A stretch of 64,000 bases of DNA from an uncultured Draconibacterium sp. (GCA_947492175.1 CANLMQ010000025.1:24212-88211); one strand, 5' to 3'. Shown: positions 1 to 9,275, counted from the first letter of the stretch. Notes: generated by a model not told the origin, from the sequence alone. Numbers and translations are program-made.

Positions 1-262
1 CAGGAATAGTGTAACCACCATATGAAAGGTAGTCGCAAACAAAGAAAGTTTTAAGGTAATTTCCCTCCGAGTTTTGCAACCAAATTGCAATTTGATTAGA
101 GGCTATAAATTCCTCTTTTTTATTTAATTGAAACGAGAACTTCAGTTTTGCAGTATTCTGAGATGAACATCCTGCAACAAGTAATAAACCCAATAATACT
201 GCAATAATACTGCAACATTTTCTCAATCTCCAGACTAAATTTATACACTTAAAAAATCTCAT
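1..262 (-). CDS. DUF2271 lipoprotein, N-terminal part (cut by window edge)
   Basis: Reading leftward from ATG at 262 gives 87 codons open to the window edge. The product starts with a basic, Cys-containing N-terminus, a hydrophobic segment and a lipobox LLVAGC, so it should be an outer-membrane or periplasmic lipoprotein. After the signal, the segment NQIAIWLQNSEGNYLKTFF resembles the opening strand motif of DUF2271 proteins (asparagine-glutamine, then AxWxxxxxGxxxKTxxV), a family of secreted beta-rich proteins of unknown function, often near iron or PepSY genes. It lies 154 bp downstream of susD in the same direction, so it may be the last gene of that uptake operon. The family call is from memory of the motif; only the N-terminal third or so is visible. 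Confidence 0.7.
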   Translation of the reverse strand, partial: MRFFKCINLVWRLRKCCSIIAVLLGLLLVAGCSSQNTAKLKFSFQLNKKEEFIASNQIAIWLQNSEGNYLKTFFVCDYLSYGGYTIP

Positions 263-333
263 AAAAATATATTACTAACCGTTTAATTAAAGGGAGTTAT
301 TATCTATTCACTATTTTTTTGAATTACTTTTTG

Positions 334-383
334 AAATTTCAATAACCCGTTGAAATGCTAAGAACAACAGGCTATTGAAATTT
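334..383. repeat. Inverted repeat between susD and the DUF2271 gene
   Basis: Two 14-nt arms (334-347 and 370-383) pair at 13 of 14 positions around a 22-nt loop: aaatttcaataacc against ggctattgaaattt. There is no T-run directly after it on the minus strand, so it is not a classical terminator. A mRNA processing or stability element that lowers expression of the downstream lipoprotein relative to susCD is possible. Confidence 0.5.
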
Positions 384-416
384 ACAACGGCCTTTGAAGG
401 GTAAATAATTAACCTG

Positions 417-2138
417 TTAGTTTTCCCATCCGGGGTTTTGCCCCAGGTTAGGATTTAAAACAAGTTCTGTCGCTTTTATCGGGTATAAATAATCCCTGTT
501 TATATTAAAGCCATATCCGTTTGGAAGAGCAGTTTCAAATGGATCAATAAAACCATTATCATCGTCGCCATATGGTGGAGCTAGATTAAATTGAGATAAT
601 TTTGCTCCCTTTGGCCTTTTACCGACAATCAGTTCATCTGCAGCAGCCCACCTGGCTATATCATCAAATCGAAACTCTTCCAACGCCAGTTCAATTTTAC
701 GTTCTCTCCTGATTTCGTTAATAACCGGAGACAAATCAGGAAATTCCCAATTTGGATCGGTAACAATATTATTAATCTGCATATTAGGCATTCCAACCCG
801 GTCTCTAAGCTTTTTAACCGAACGGTCGATATCCCCCTGGGTTAATGCACCTAATTCTGCTTTAGCCTCAGCAAAGTTGAGAAGCACCTCGGCATAACGA
901 AACTGAATGGATGGTGTTTCTTCAAAATTCATATGGTGATATGCAGTATTCGGATGATAATCTTTACGACGCTGATAACCAGTAGGTGCAGTAAGGTCTT
1001 CGTTGGTAAACAGCTTATTGTAAATGTAAACCCAGTTTGTTGTATCGCCATTTACAATCAGCCACGGAGCATCGGGAGTAAAAATAGTTTGGTAAAACCT
1101 GGGGTCCCGGTTTGTTGCTTCGTCAGCAATGGTAGTATATCCCTGAAAAAGAGAGCTAACACCAATGGGCTGTCCATCAATACATAAATACGAATCGGCC
1201 AGCGATTTTGTCAATCCCATTGCCCTTGGCCAACTCAAATAATCCAGGGTACGATGTACATAAACCCCCAAATCAACGTTCATTTTACTCCAGAACATTA
1301 CTTCACTATTGCCGGTATAGTCTCTTAATCCAAACAAATCAACATAGTCGGTTTCAGGAGAACCTGTGGTGTAAATATCGTACAATCCCGAATTCATAAT
1401 TTTTTCGGCAGCCTCAACTGCCTTATTGAAATACTTCTCAGGTTGTGGATTATCCACGCCAAACGGATCGTTTGCATGGTATTTTTCCCAGGCACCTTCA
1501 TATAAAGCCACTCTACTTTGCAGTAAAAGAGCAATCCATTTATTAAGTCGCGAATGTCCGTTTGTTTTTTCGCTATTCAAATACATGGCAGCAGAATCCA
1601 GATCGGCAATAATCTTGTCGGCAACATAATTCCTGGGATCTCTCGCTTCAAAAAGTTCCGGAGAACTTGTTTCCAACACTGTTGATATCCATTGAACATC
1701 TCCGAAATTCTTCAATAGACCAAAATAAAAATAGGCTCGAAAAAAGTAACCTTCACCCAGATATTGCTTATAGGTTTCGAATTCTTCTTCGCATTTATTG
1801 TAATTATCAAAAAAATAGTTTACTGCCCTGATAGCGCCATAACTCAGGCCCGGTCCTGAATTTACAGTTAATGTTCCTTGCAAACGGCTATCAACATAAC
1901 GATCTGTCATATGAATATCACTGCCAATATCACCTTTTAAATGATATTTTTGAGTGAAGACTCCTCTGTTGTAAAACGAGTTCATGTAGATTTCCATATC
2001 TTTGGAGTGTTTAAAAAAAGTAGCATCAGTTACCTGATCTAAAGGATACCTCTCCAGAAAATCATCATCATTACATGACAAAAAAAGTGTACTTAATCCG
2101 AAAAAACCTATCAATAATTTTAAATAATTCATAATCAT
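417..2138 (-). CDS. RagB/SusD family nutrient-binding outer membrane lipoprotein
   Basis: The 573-residue product is the surface lipoprotein that caps a SusC TonB-dependent channel and binds the oligomeric nutrient. A signal peptide ends in lipobox LFLSC at about residue 22, followed by the acidic CNDDDF start that often marks surface export in Bacteroidota. Next comes the SusD-typical sequence FLERYPLDQVTDATFF, helical TPR-like pairs (for example EGYFFRAYFYFGLLKNFGDV), and the C-terminal motif RRERKIELALEEFRFDDIARW, which is diagnostic for SusD/RagB. Length is normal for the family. The start is 16 nt after the susC stop, so both are one transcription unit. The ATG two codons downstream is an equally possible start. 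The substrate cannot be read from the sequence; no glycoside hydrolase is adjacent. Confidence 0.95.
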   Translation of the reverse strand: MIMNYLKLLIGFFGLSTLFLSCNDDDFLERYPLDQVTDATFFKHSKDMEIYMNSFYNRGVFTQKYHLKGDIGSDIHMTDRYVDSRLQGTLTVNSGPGLSYGAIRAVNYFFDNYNKCEEEFETYKQYLGEGYFFRAYFYFGLLKNFGDVQWISTVLETSSPELFEARDPRNYVADKIIADLDSAAMYLNSEKTNGHSRLNKWIALLLQSRVALYEGAWEKYHANDPFGVDNPQPEKYFNKAVEAAEKIMNSGLYDIYTTGSPETDYVDLFGLRDYTGNSEVMFWSKMNVDLGVYVHRTLDYLSWPRAMGLTKSLADSYLCIDGQPIGVSSLFQGYTTIADEATNRDPRFYQTIFTPDAPWLIVNGDTTNWVYIYNKLFTNEDLTAPTGYQRRKDYHPNTAYHHMNFEETPSIQFRYAEVLLNFAEAKAELGALTQGDIDRSVKKLRDRVGMPNMQINNIVTDPNWEFPDLSPVINEIRRERKIELALEEFRFDDIARWAAADELIVGKRPKGAKLSQFNLAPPYGDDDNGFIDPFETALPNGYGFNINRDYLYPIKATELVLNPNLGQNPGWEN

Positions 2139-2154
2139 TAGTTTTGTTCAGTTA

Positions 2155-5100
2155 TTAAAAAGTTAAGCTAACACCAAATGAAAACATTCGTGTAATCGGA
2201 TAAATTTCTCCCATGTCAACACCTCCATGGTTTGGGTTTGAACTCACTGTTGTTTCAGGTTCAAAAAGTTTTGACAGTGGAGAAAAGGTTAATAAATTTT
2301 CTCCTGAGACATATACTCTTGCCTTCTGAATAAAAATCTTATCCAACAGATTCTGGGGTATGTTATACCCTACTTGAAGATTCTTTAATCGTAAATAAGC
2401 TGCATTCAAAACATACCTGGTTTGATACAAAGAGTTTTTATTTCTTTGTGACGAAAAATATGGTTTTGGATAATATGCATCAGTGTTAGGTCCCAAAATA
2501 TTTGTTTCGTCTGCCGGTCTCCAGTAATCCAGCATGTCGCCTTCTTTAAAAAGAGCTGAAGTATTTGGGTGTGAGTTTAGTCCCCAGAAATATTCAGAAT
2601 CTATTCCTGGTAGTAAATCGCGCTTCCCAATACCTTGCCAAAACATATTAAAGTCAAAATCTTTCCAGGTAAATCCTACTGATATATTATAGTTATAACG
2701 AGGAGTAGTATTTGCAATTATTGAGAGATCGCCATGGTTATCCAGGGTATATGTCCCAGGATTAATTTTCCCGTCGTCATTTAAATCTTTATATTTAATA
2801 TCACCTGGCGTCCAGGAAGAATAAATATAAGACTGATCCGGCATTTCTTCGCCTACTGATTGAATAATTCCATCAGTGGTATAGCCCCACTGATCACCAT
2901 AAACCCTGCCGGCATACCATGAATAAATGTTGCCATTTTCGTTAAGATATTCCTTAATTACTGTTTTATTATCACTAAATCCTACTTTTACTTCGTAAGA
3001 AAAATCTTTAGAAATCCGGTCCTTCCATCCCAAAGAAAGCTCAACCCCTTTAGTAGATAACTTTGCATTATTACTTGAAGGGGCACTTGTCCCCAAAACA
3101 GTAGGAAGTTGCATTGACGGCCCAATCATATCTGAAGTAATACGTTCGTACCAGTCAAAAACCAAGCTTAACCGATTGTTAAAAAATTCTGCATCAAATC
3201 CTACATCAAGAGTAGTTATGGTTTCCCAGGTTAAGTCATCGCTAATAATATTAGGATTGCCGGCATATAATGGTAGCTGATCGTTAATAAGATAATCCTG
3301 CCTTAATGTAACCGGGATAGTAGCCAAATACAAATAATTAGCTACATTCTGGTTTCCCAGCGATCCGTAAGAAGTCCTGAGTTTAAAAGTATTTACATAG
3401 GCTTGAAAAGGCTTCCAGAAGTTTTCCTTTGCAATATTATAACCAACTGAAGCAGATGGGAAAAATCCCCAGCGTGAACCAGATTCAAATCTTGACGAAC
3501 CATCATAACGCGCACTGAATTCAAACAGATATTTTCCATCAAAATTATAATTCAACCTTCCAAAAACACCTTCAGTTGCCCAATGACTAATCTTGTCATC
3601 AAGTGTTGTAGTCCCCAAAGCAGCTCTAATAGCCACTACTTCCGGTGTTATTAAATCCATTTTTGATCCGTACATCCATTTATTATATCTCTTGTCACGT
3701 TCGTATCCAATCAAACCTTTCACATAATGCCGCCCTATATTTTTCTCATAAGAAGTATGTGCACTAAACAATGAATATTTTGAATGATCCAAAATTGAAA
3801 CTGCAGATGTTGTCGATTCTCCAATATTCCCCCAAGTTCCGTTTGGAACCGAGACAGGAACAGGTTTTGGATTTCTTGATTCAGAATTTGAACGATAATT
3901 GTAATTATAACGTATGTTTGTCTTCCATCCTTTTACCGGTTCTAATTCAGTCCCTAAGTTTACCCATAAATCGTTTCTTTCGTTTAAGATTCTTCCTCCA
4001 TCCTGCAATACACGTACAATTGGATTGTTTACGGAACCGTCAATATTGTACATTGGCATTGTGGGCCAAAAGTCTATTATCTGAGACCATGTATAAGTTC
4101 GTGGTAATCCTACCATTCCAATCGGATTATCAGTATTGGAACGGGCATATTTTGTACTAAAATCGAACTTCGACCATTCATTAATTTTAGAAGAAAAATT
4201 AGCAAGTATATTATATCGTTTATACCCATCATCCCCCCATGAATATAATCCGGGTTGATCATAATATCCAGCTGTAAAATAATATTGAGTTCCTTCGCTG
4301 CTACCGCTAAGAGTTACATTATGTTTTTGTTGGAAAGAGTATTTCTTATAAAATTCCTGCGTCCAGTTGACATTTGCATTTCCAACATGCCTTCCTGCCC
4401 ACATATAAGTAGGTGGGTTTTCCGGATCGTAAGGATATTCATAAGTACCATCAATGTATCCTTTAATTCTTTGAACCTGTTCATCCGGAAATTTGGGTGA
4501 CAATCCTGCATTTGCCCTTGCCTGATTAAAAGCGATGGCATAAGTGTAGGAATTCTCCATATTCGGGACATAAATTGGAACTGCAAATGATAAATTATTA
4601 CTGTATTGTATTTGTAATGGTTGATTCTTCTTTCCTTTCTTTGTAGTGATTAAAACAACACCGAAAGCGGCTCTCGAACCATAAACCGCTGACGCAGAAG
4701 CATCTTTCAATACAGAAACACTTTCAATAGATTCTGGATCCAATAAATTATGATCCATTTCCACACCATCGACTAAAACTAATGGTGCAGAATTACTTGA
4801 AATAGAACCAACACCACGAATTTGCCAACTCTGGCTCGCTCCTGGCTCTCCTCCCATTTTGCTGAGAGATATATTCAAATTGGGCGAGGCTCCCTGTAAT
4901 AAAAGTGACACATTGGAAGCCGGACGGTTTGCCAGTTTCTCTCCGGTTACCACATCAACAGAACCTGTTAGGTTTACTTTTTTCTGGGTACCATACCCCA
5001 CTACAACCACTTCCTCCATCCCAATGGTTTCGTCTTCCATCACTACATTAATGCTTGATTTATGAGCAACAGGAACCTCTTGCGACTTCATCCCCACAAA

Positions 5101-5643
5101 CGAAAACACGAGCACCGCATTTTCTGCAACATTTGCAAGTGAATAATTCCCATCTACATCTGTAATAGTACCTTGAGTGGTACCTTTAACGATTACAGTT
5201 ACACCGGGTAAAGAAGAATTGGAAGTGTCGGTCACCTTACCAGAAACGGTTTTTTGTTGTTGAACATTACCGGAGATAAACTCAGGTGCCAAAATAATTT
5301 TCCGGTCTATTATAGTGTATACTACATCAATTCCTTCGAACAATTTATCAAGAATCTCGTTTATTTTCTGATTTTCGACAGAAACTGACACCTCTCTGTT
5401 TGTGTCGACCAATTTTTCGTTGTAAAGGAAGAAAAACTCTGTGCGTTCTTCAATTTCATCCAATACACTTACCAGCTTAGTATGAGATAAGTTAAGGGAT
5501 ATTCTGGTTTCTTGCGAATAGATATCTGTAGCAAAGGACTGAAGAATTGAAGCAAGAAGTAAAAAAAGAGTAATCCTCATAATTCTGAATGTTTTTAACA
5601 GAATGTAATTATTACATCCACAAAAAAATCTGTTTTTTTTCAT
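2155..5643 (-). CDS. SusC/RagA family TonB-dependent receptor with N-terminal STN domain
   Basis: This 1162-residue outer-membrane beta-barrel imports a nutrient delivered by the downstream SusD, powered by TonB-ExbBD. A long N-terminus with FRIMRITLFLLLAS is the usual extended signal peptide of this family. It is followed by an STN signalling domain (about 45-120), a CarboxypepD_reg-like domain (about 132-205, VSGKVTDTSNSSLPGVTV), the sequence EEVVVVGYGTQKK (about 210-222), the plug (about 225-335, LVLVDGV, DASASAVYGSRAAFGVVLITTKKG) and a barrel ending in an aromatic residue (SFGVSLTF). The STN domain is the part that contacts a FecR anti-sigma factor, matching the fecR gene directly upstream. 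Expression probably depends on the sigma factor at 7,033-7,620. The substrate is unknown. Confidence 0.95.
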   Translation of the reverse strand: MKKNRFFCGCNNYILLKTFRIMRITLFLLLASILQSFATDIYSQETRISLNLSHTKLVSVLDEIEERTEFFFLYNEKLVDTNREVSVSVENQKINEILDKLFEGIDVVYTIIDRKIILAPEFISGNVQQQKTVSGKVTDTSNSSLPGVTVIVKGTTQGTITDVDGNYSLANVAENAVLVFSFVGMKSQEVPVAHKSSINVVMEDETIGMEEVVVVGYGTQKKVNLTGSVDVVTGEKLANRPASNVSLLLQGASPNLNISLSKMGGEPGASQSWQIRGVGSISSNSAPLVLVDGVEMDHNLLDPESIESVSVLKDASASAVYGSRAAFGVVLITTKKGKKNQPLQIQYSNNLSFAVPIYVPNMENSYTYAIAFNQARANAGLSPKFPDEQVQRIKGYIDGTYEYPYDPENPPTYMWAGRHVGNANVNWTQEFYKKYSFQQKHNVTLSGSSEGTQYYFTAGYYDQPGLYSWGDDGYKRYNILANFSSKINEWSKFDFSTKYARSNTDNPIGMVGLPRTYTWSQIIDFWPTMPMYNIDGSVNNPIVRVLQDGGRILNERNDLWVNLGTELEPVKGWKTNIRYNYNYRSNSESRNPKPVPVSVPNGTWGNIGESTTSAVSILDHSKYSLFSAHTSYEKNIGRHYVKGLIGYERDKRYNKWMYGSKMDLITPEVVAIRAALGTTTLDDKISHWATEGVFGRLNYNFDGKYLFEFSARYDGSSRFESGSRWGFFPSASVGYNIAKENFWKPFQAYVNTFKLRTSYGSLGNQNVANYLYLATIPVTLRQDYLINDQLPLYAGNPNIISDDLTWETITTLDVGFDAEFFNNRLSLVFDWYERITSDMIGPSMQLPTVLGTSAPSSNNAKLSTKGVELSLGWKDRISKDFSYEVKVGFSDNKTVIKEYLNENGNIYSWYAGRVYGDQWGYTTDGIIQSVGEEMPDQSYIYSSWTPGDIKYKDLNDDGKINPGTYTLDNHGDLSIIANTTPRYNYNISVGFTWKDFDFNMFWQGIGKRDLLPGIDSEYFWGLNSHPNTSALFKEGDMLDYWRPADETNILGPNTDAYYPKPYFSSQRNKNSLYQTRYVLNAAYLRLKNLQVGYNIPQNLLDKIFIQKARVYVSGENLLTFSPLSKLFEPETTVSSNPNHGGVDMGEIYPITRMFSFGVSLTF

Positions 5644-5691
5644 AAATTTGCGTTATTAAACATTAAAAAAATTTTAAAAAAGATTTTTTGA

Positions 5692-5715
5692 AGGAAATCG
5701 TTGCAGCGATTTCCT
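5692..5715 (-). promoter_or_regulatory. Hairpin in the fecR-susC intergenic region
   Basis: A 9-bp perfect stem (5692-5700 with 5707-5715, aggaaatcg / cgatttcct) with a 6-nt loop lies about 50 nt upstream of the susC start. On the plus strand it is followed by a T-run and would be a terminator; on the susC-coding strand it is an mRNA leader hairpin followed by TTCAAAAAATCTTTTTT. It may be an attenuator or a stability element that separates fecR and susC expression. The second fecR-susC junction in this window has hairpins at the same place. Confidence 0.55.
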
Positions 5716-5775
5716 TTTTTTGTTTAGCTATGGGCCATCTCGTAGTTTCATATATATAGCTTTTAATGAAAAAAC

Positions 5776-6822
5776 TCAAATATTATTCTTGTACAGCAAT
5801 ACCTTCTTTTTGGTAACTGTTCCGTCATTCAAAATTTTTCGGTCAACAATACGGTAACGAATTGGCGATGTCATACTTATATAACGAATAACTTCTTCCA
5901 ACGAATCATCATCAAAAATTCCCCGGAACGTATACTTTTTAAGATCATCATCAACCACATCTACGTCCACATTATACCAACGGCTAATACGTCTTGCCAC
6001 TTCATCCATTGTATCGCCCCTAAACACCAACTTGCCTTCTTTCCATGCGGAGTATTTTGAGGCATCTGTATTATTTATATTTATCACATCTTCTGTTAAT
6101 ACCAGACGTTCATCTGGTTTCATTTCAATACCAGAAGAGAGTCTCGGAGTGGAAAATTCTACCTTTCCTTCTTCTAAAACCACTTCCAGATATTTTTCTT
6201 CCGGGTAAGCACTAAGGTTAAATTTAGTCCCCAGTACTTTTATCTTAGAATCACCTGCAGCAATTTCAAACGGATGTTCTGCGTCGTGGGCCACATCGAA
6301 CCAAGCTTCTCCGCTTAAAACGATATGCCTGTTTTTATTAAAGGGCAGGTTATATTCGAGAGAAGATCCACTATTGAGCCATCCTTTGGAACCATCTGGC
6401 AAAGAAAAATTGATACGCGATCCTAATGGAGCAAAAAGTGTTGAACGCACCGGAGCCTCAGCCACTACCATTTTCTCCTGGTTTTGGCTGGCAAACCAAA
6501 TTCCTCCTGCAATTAATACAGGTATTAATAATACGGCAGCGGCTACCGAATACCATCTATATAGTTTTTTTACTACAGTATTTTTTTTCTGGTTTTCGTT
6601 TTTATGTATGCTATGATGAATCCGATCCAGCAAATAAGAAAGGTTGTAATTTTCGTCAGGATTATTTTTCAGGTATTCATTAAATTCCTGTTTAATATGA
6701 TTTTTGAATTCCCTGTTATTCTCATTTTTTGCAAAAAGATCATGTATATATTTTTCTTCATCTGCATTGGAAAGCCCCTTTCTAAAGCGTTGCAGTTTTT
6801 CTATTTCTGTTTTATTTATCAT
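5776..6822 (-). CDS. FecR-type anti-sigma factor (module 1)
   Basis: The 348-residue protein is a single-pass inner-membrane regulator that binds the ECF sigma factor encoded just upstream and receives the signal from the SusC STN domain downstream. The cytoplasmic part (about 1-85) is charged and helical. One membrane segment (about 91-110, SVAAAVLLIPVLIAGGIWF) follows. The periplasmic FecR domain contains LPDGSKGWLNSGSSLEYNLPF, GEAWFDVAHDAEHPFEI and VLGTKFNLSAY. The C-terminal DUF4974 domain (about 265-335) has the typical FRGIFDDDSLEEVIRYIS. The gene order sigma-fecR-susC-susD supports the role. Two hundred nucleotides separate it from sigma and 132 from susC, and both gaps contain hairpins. 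Confidence 0.93.
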   Translation of the reverse strand: MINKTEIEKLQRFRKGLSNADEEKYIHDLFAKNENNREFKNHIKQEFNEYLKNNPDENYNLSYLLDRIHHSIHKNENQKKNTVVKKLYRWYSVAAAVLLIPVLIAGGIWFASQNQEKMVVAEAPVRSTLFAPLGSRINFSLPDGSKGWLNSGSSLEYNLPFNKNRHIVLSGEAWFDVAHDAEHPFEIAAGDSKIKVLGTKFNLSAYPEEKYLEVVLEEGKVEFSTPRLSSGIEMKPDERLVLTEDVININNTDASKYSAWKEGKLVFRGDTMDEVARRISRWYNVDVDVVDDDLKKYTFRGIFDDDSLEEVIRYISMTSPIRYRIVDRKILNDGTVTKKKVLLYKNNI

Positions 6823-6835
6823 TCTTCTTTATTTG

Positions 6836-6865
6836 AAAATCCTCCTTTAAAATAGGGAGGATTTT
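6836..6865 (-). promoter_or_regulatory. Hairpin just upstream of fecR (module 1)
   Basis: Perfect 10-bp inverted repeat: 6836-6845 with 6856-6865 (aaaatcctcc / ggaggatttt), 10-nt loop. On the fecR-coding strand its 3-prime arm carries AAAGGAGGA, a strong anti-16S match, about 20 nt before the ATG. It could be a terminator or attenuator for the sigma transcript, or could sequester the ribosome site. Confidence 0.5.
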
Positions 6866-7032
6866 TAAAACTAACTAACCCAAACTATTCATGCGAGAAA
6901 AAACATTTTCTTTTCTCTTTATAAGTTATAGGAACTCAATAAGAATATCTCACGAAGAAAAATGATATTTTTTTCATTTATTTTTGCAACAAGGGTTCAG
7001 ACAACCAACTCGCAAACCCGTATCTACTTCAT

Positions 7033-7620
7033 TTAATGGATAAATACAGCAAAAAATAACAAAAGGGGAAAACTGGAATCTGGTAAATGTTTTTTCAAAA
7101 ATTTTAAAGCAAACGATATTTGATTATCGACTGTTCCTGGAGCAAGGTTCATCTCTTCCGCAATTTCTTTAGTGCTTTTTCCTTCTTTTCTACTTTTTAT
7201 GAATATTAAGCGCTGTCTTTCCGGTAGCTGATCAATCAATTTTTCTACATGCTCAAGTGTTGCTTTGTATTCCAATTGTTCTTCCAAATTAATTGTTGAA
7301 CCAGTTGTGGTACTCTTTTCTTCCAGAAACTTTTCATGAATCTGCTTTTTCCGAAAGAACTGACACATTTCATGGTAAGCAATTGTAAAAAGGTAAGACT
7401 TAAGAGAAGATTCCTTTTTAAGGTTTTTCCGGTTTTCCCATATTTTAAGAAAAACATCTTGTACTAAACCTTCAGTCTCTTCTTTCGATTTTAAATAGCT
7501 TAAGGCAAATCCGAACAACCGGTCTCCATATTTTCTAAAAATCTGGTCAAAAGCTTCAGTATCTCCTTTGCGGAGTTCTTCAACTAATCCGTAGTCTGAT
7601 TTGTACTTATTTATTGTCAT
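7033..7620 (-). CDS. ECF RNA polymerase sigma-70 factor (Bacteroides expansion type), module 1
   Basis: At 195 residues this is a normal-length extracytoplasmic-function sigma factor. Region 2 spans about 22-90, with FDQIFRKYGDRLFGFALSYL and the -10 recognition part GLVQDVFLKIWENRKNL followed by LKSYLFTIAYHEM. Region 4 spans about 125-175, with LPERQRLIFIKSRKEGKSTKEIAEEM (read as overlapping pieces) and PGTVDNQISFALKFLKKHL as the recognition helix-turn-helix. The protein ends in a hydrophobic tail SSFPLLLFFAVFIH that is not part of either domain. It is the first gene of a sigma-fecR-susC-susD unit and should be held inactive by that FecR until the SusC ligand is bound. The ATG at 7620 is supported by a good promoter upstream. 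Confidence 0.93.
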   Translation of the reverse strand: MTINKYKSDYGLVEELRKGDTEAFDQIFRKYGDRLFGFALSYLKSKEETEGLVQDVFLKIWENRKNLKKESSLKSYLFTIAYHEMCQFFRKKQIHEKFLEEKSTTTGSTINLEEQLEYKATLEHVEKLIDQLPERQRLIFIKSRKEGKSTKEIAEEMNLAPGTVDNQISFALKFLKKHLPDSSFPLLLFFAVFIH

Positions 7621-7638
7621 TTAAGTTTAGATTCTGGT

Positions 7639-7672
7639 CAAAAATAAAATATTTTTGAAACTAAAAAGCAAA
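7639..7672 (-). promoter_or_regulatory. Bacteroidota-type promoter of the module-1 sigma gene
   Basis: On the minus strand TATTTTTG (7646-7639) fits the -7 consensus TAnnTTTG, and TTTG (7672-7669) fits the -33 element, with a 22-nt spacer. The start codon at 7620 lies 18 nt after the -7 element. This would be housekeeping-sigma transcription of the regulator. Confidence 0.6.
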
Positions 7673-7990
7673 CATTTATCGTTTCCTCTATTCATACTTT
7701 TTAGAATCTTGCTTATTTATTCAGATAACAGAATATTAACTTAAAACTTAATTATATTCAAAATTAAGAAAGCTATACAGAGAACAAGAAAACATTGGCT
7801 TTTATTATATGCTAATTTTTAAAGCACAAGAAGATCTAAATTGTTCTTTAATGACATAAAATCTGATTTTGAATTATTAAACGACAAAAAGTAATAAATG
7901 TACTCAGAAGATACCCATAAAAGATAAAACTCGTACACACCTAACTATAAATGCATTAACAAAGTTTTAGTACTCCCGTTCTTGGCAAAA
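7673..7990. other. AT-rich intergenic stretch without a gene
   Basis: About 320 bp between the module-1 sigma gene promoter and the terminator of the NmrA-type gene. Both strands lack a convincing open frame. I see only AT-rich sequence and weak short inverted repeats, with no recognisable RNA element. Confidence 0.5.
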
Positions 7991-8027
7991 AAAATGCAAC
8001 AAGCTTACATATAACTTGTTGCATTTT
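7991..8027 (-). terminator. Rho-independent terminator of the NmrA-type gene
   Basis: Perfect 13-bp stem (7991-8003 with 8015-8027, aaaatgcaacaag / cttgttgcatttt), 11-nt loop, followed on the minus strand by a run of T. It lies 46 nt past the stop of the reductase reading frame. A-T tracts on both sides mean it could also work on the plus strand. Confidence 0.8.
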
Positions 8028-8072
8028 TATTTTCTAAATAATTAACTCCTCTATTTTATGAAAGCACCTAAA

Positions 8073-9022
8073 CTATTGAATGCTGATTTTTTCTTTGTTC
8101 TGCATCAGCCATTCTTCAAACGAAAGTAGCTCCGGATTTAGTTCTTTCGAAAAACCAACATCCCGCATTCCGCAAAAATATTCTTCGAAATCGCATTTAA
8201 ACTGAAACATATTTCCAAGATCCTCGGCTCCGGGAAAGCCAAACTCCCAATAAACTGAAGGAGGAACAGGATTATACACAACTTCGGTTCCTAAAACTTT
8301 GGAAAAGCTATCTGCCATTTGTTTTCCTGTTAATTTCTCACCGGTTATTCCCACAGATTTTCCCTGATATTGTTTTCCCGCTTTGAAAATACCAAAAGCA
8401 CATTTCCCGATATCCTGTGCAGCAATACCCGGTAATTTTTTGTCGCCCATTGGCAAAGTTAATCCAACCTTTCCATCCTCTCCTTTTGTGGTCCCATTCC
8501 AAAATAAATGAAATTATCCCAATAAAATGAAGTATATAGCAAAGTATACGGAACACCACTTTCTTCGAAATATATATTCGATTCTGCTTTTGCATCGAAA
8601 TGCGGAACCTTGTATTTATTCATCAGAGTTGGCATTCTATCGTCATTAAGCGGGATCCATTTTCGTGTATCCTCAAGTGTCGACCATATTACATGCTTCG
8701 CTCCAACTTCGGCCGCTGCTTCAGCCATTATTTTTGCCTGAGTTTTTTCTTTCTCAGGAGAAAAGTGCTCCCAGAAAAAAGTTACACAATAAATTCCGTG
8801 TACTCCGTTAAAAGCTTTTAATAAACTGGTTTTATCATCAACATCTGCCGTTACCACTTCTGCTCCCAATGATGCGAGTTCTTTCGCTTTATCAGAATTT
8901 GCATTTCTGGTTATTGCCCGCACCTTAAACTCTCCGCTTTTATCATTCAAAATGGCGCGAACCAATCCACCTCCCTGAGCTCCGGTTGCTCCAACAACTG
9001 CTATAGTTTTTTTGTTTTCCAT
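8073..9022 (-). pseudogene. NmrA/HSCARG-like NAD(P)-binding protein, broken by a 1-nt frameshift
   Basis: The first part (9022 to 8459) encodes a Rossmann fold with VVGATGAQGGGLVRAIL at about 8-24, then RAITRN and DVDDKTSLLKAFNGVHGIYCV, as in NmrA and HSCARG redox sensors that bind NADP without strong catalysis. The frame stops after MGPQKERMERLD, but shifting back one base at 8482-8487 (minus strand CAAAAGGAGAGG) restores PQKGEDGKVGLTLPMGDKK and continues through PGIAAQDIGKCAFGIF to the C-terminus at 8073. The repaired protein would be 316 residues, the expected family length. It is either a recent disruption, a sequencing indel, or (less likely) a programmed -1 shift at A-AAG. It has its own upstream inverted repeat and a downstream terminator, so it is monocistronic. 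Confidence 0.85.
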
Positions 9023-9051
9023 GACATTATGTATATTAATTAAAACCTATA

Positions 9052-9074
9052 AGTTATTACATTATTAAATAACT
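9052..9074 (-). promoter_or_regulatory. Putative operator upstream of the NmrA-type gene
   Basis: Perfect 7-bp inverted repeat agttatt (9052-9058) and aataact (9068-9074) with a 9-nt spacer, 29-52 nt upstream of the start codon. This is the spacing of a dimeric regulator site. No regulator gene is adjacent. Confidence 0.35.
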
Positions 9075-9183
9075 CACGGCACATATAAATACTTATTAGT
9101 CTTTTTTAACATTTTGGAAATGAGTAGTAAAAATATACATGATCAATATTTCAAAAGACTTCATTGATCTTACTCAATAAAAA

Positions 9184-9218
9184 AAGCCCCGCTCCATAAA
9201 AATATGGTAGCGGAGCTT
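9184..9218 (-). terminator. Terminator after susD of module 2
   Basis: Stem aagccccgctccata (9184-9198) pairs with tatggtagcggagctt (9203-9218) with one mismatch and one bulge, and a 4-nt loop. On the minus strand it is followed by seven T residues. It ends the sigma-fecR-susC-susD operon. Confidence 0.85.
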
Positions 9219-9275
9219 AATAAATTACTCAGTTATTAACTAAAATATTTTGAAATTACAGAATGTAACTCTGTT

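Noticed and set aside
8338..8595. Overlapping minus-strand frame at the NmrA frameshift as a separate small gene
   Set aside because: It is a third frame of the same region; the reductase continues in the restored frame instead.
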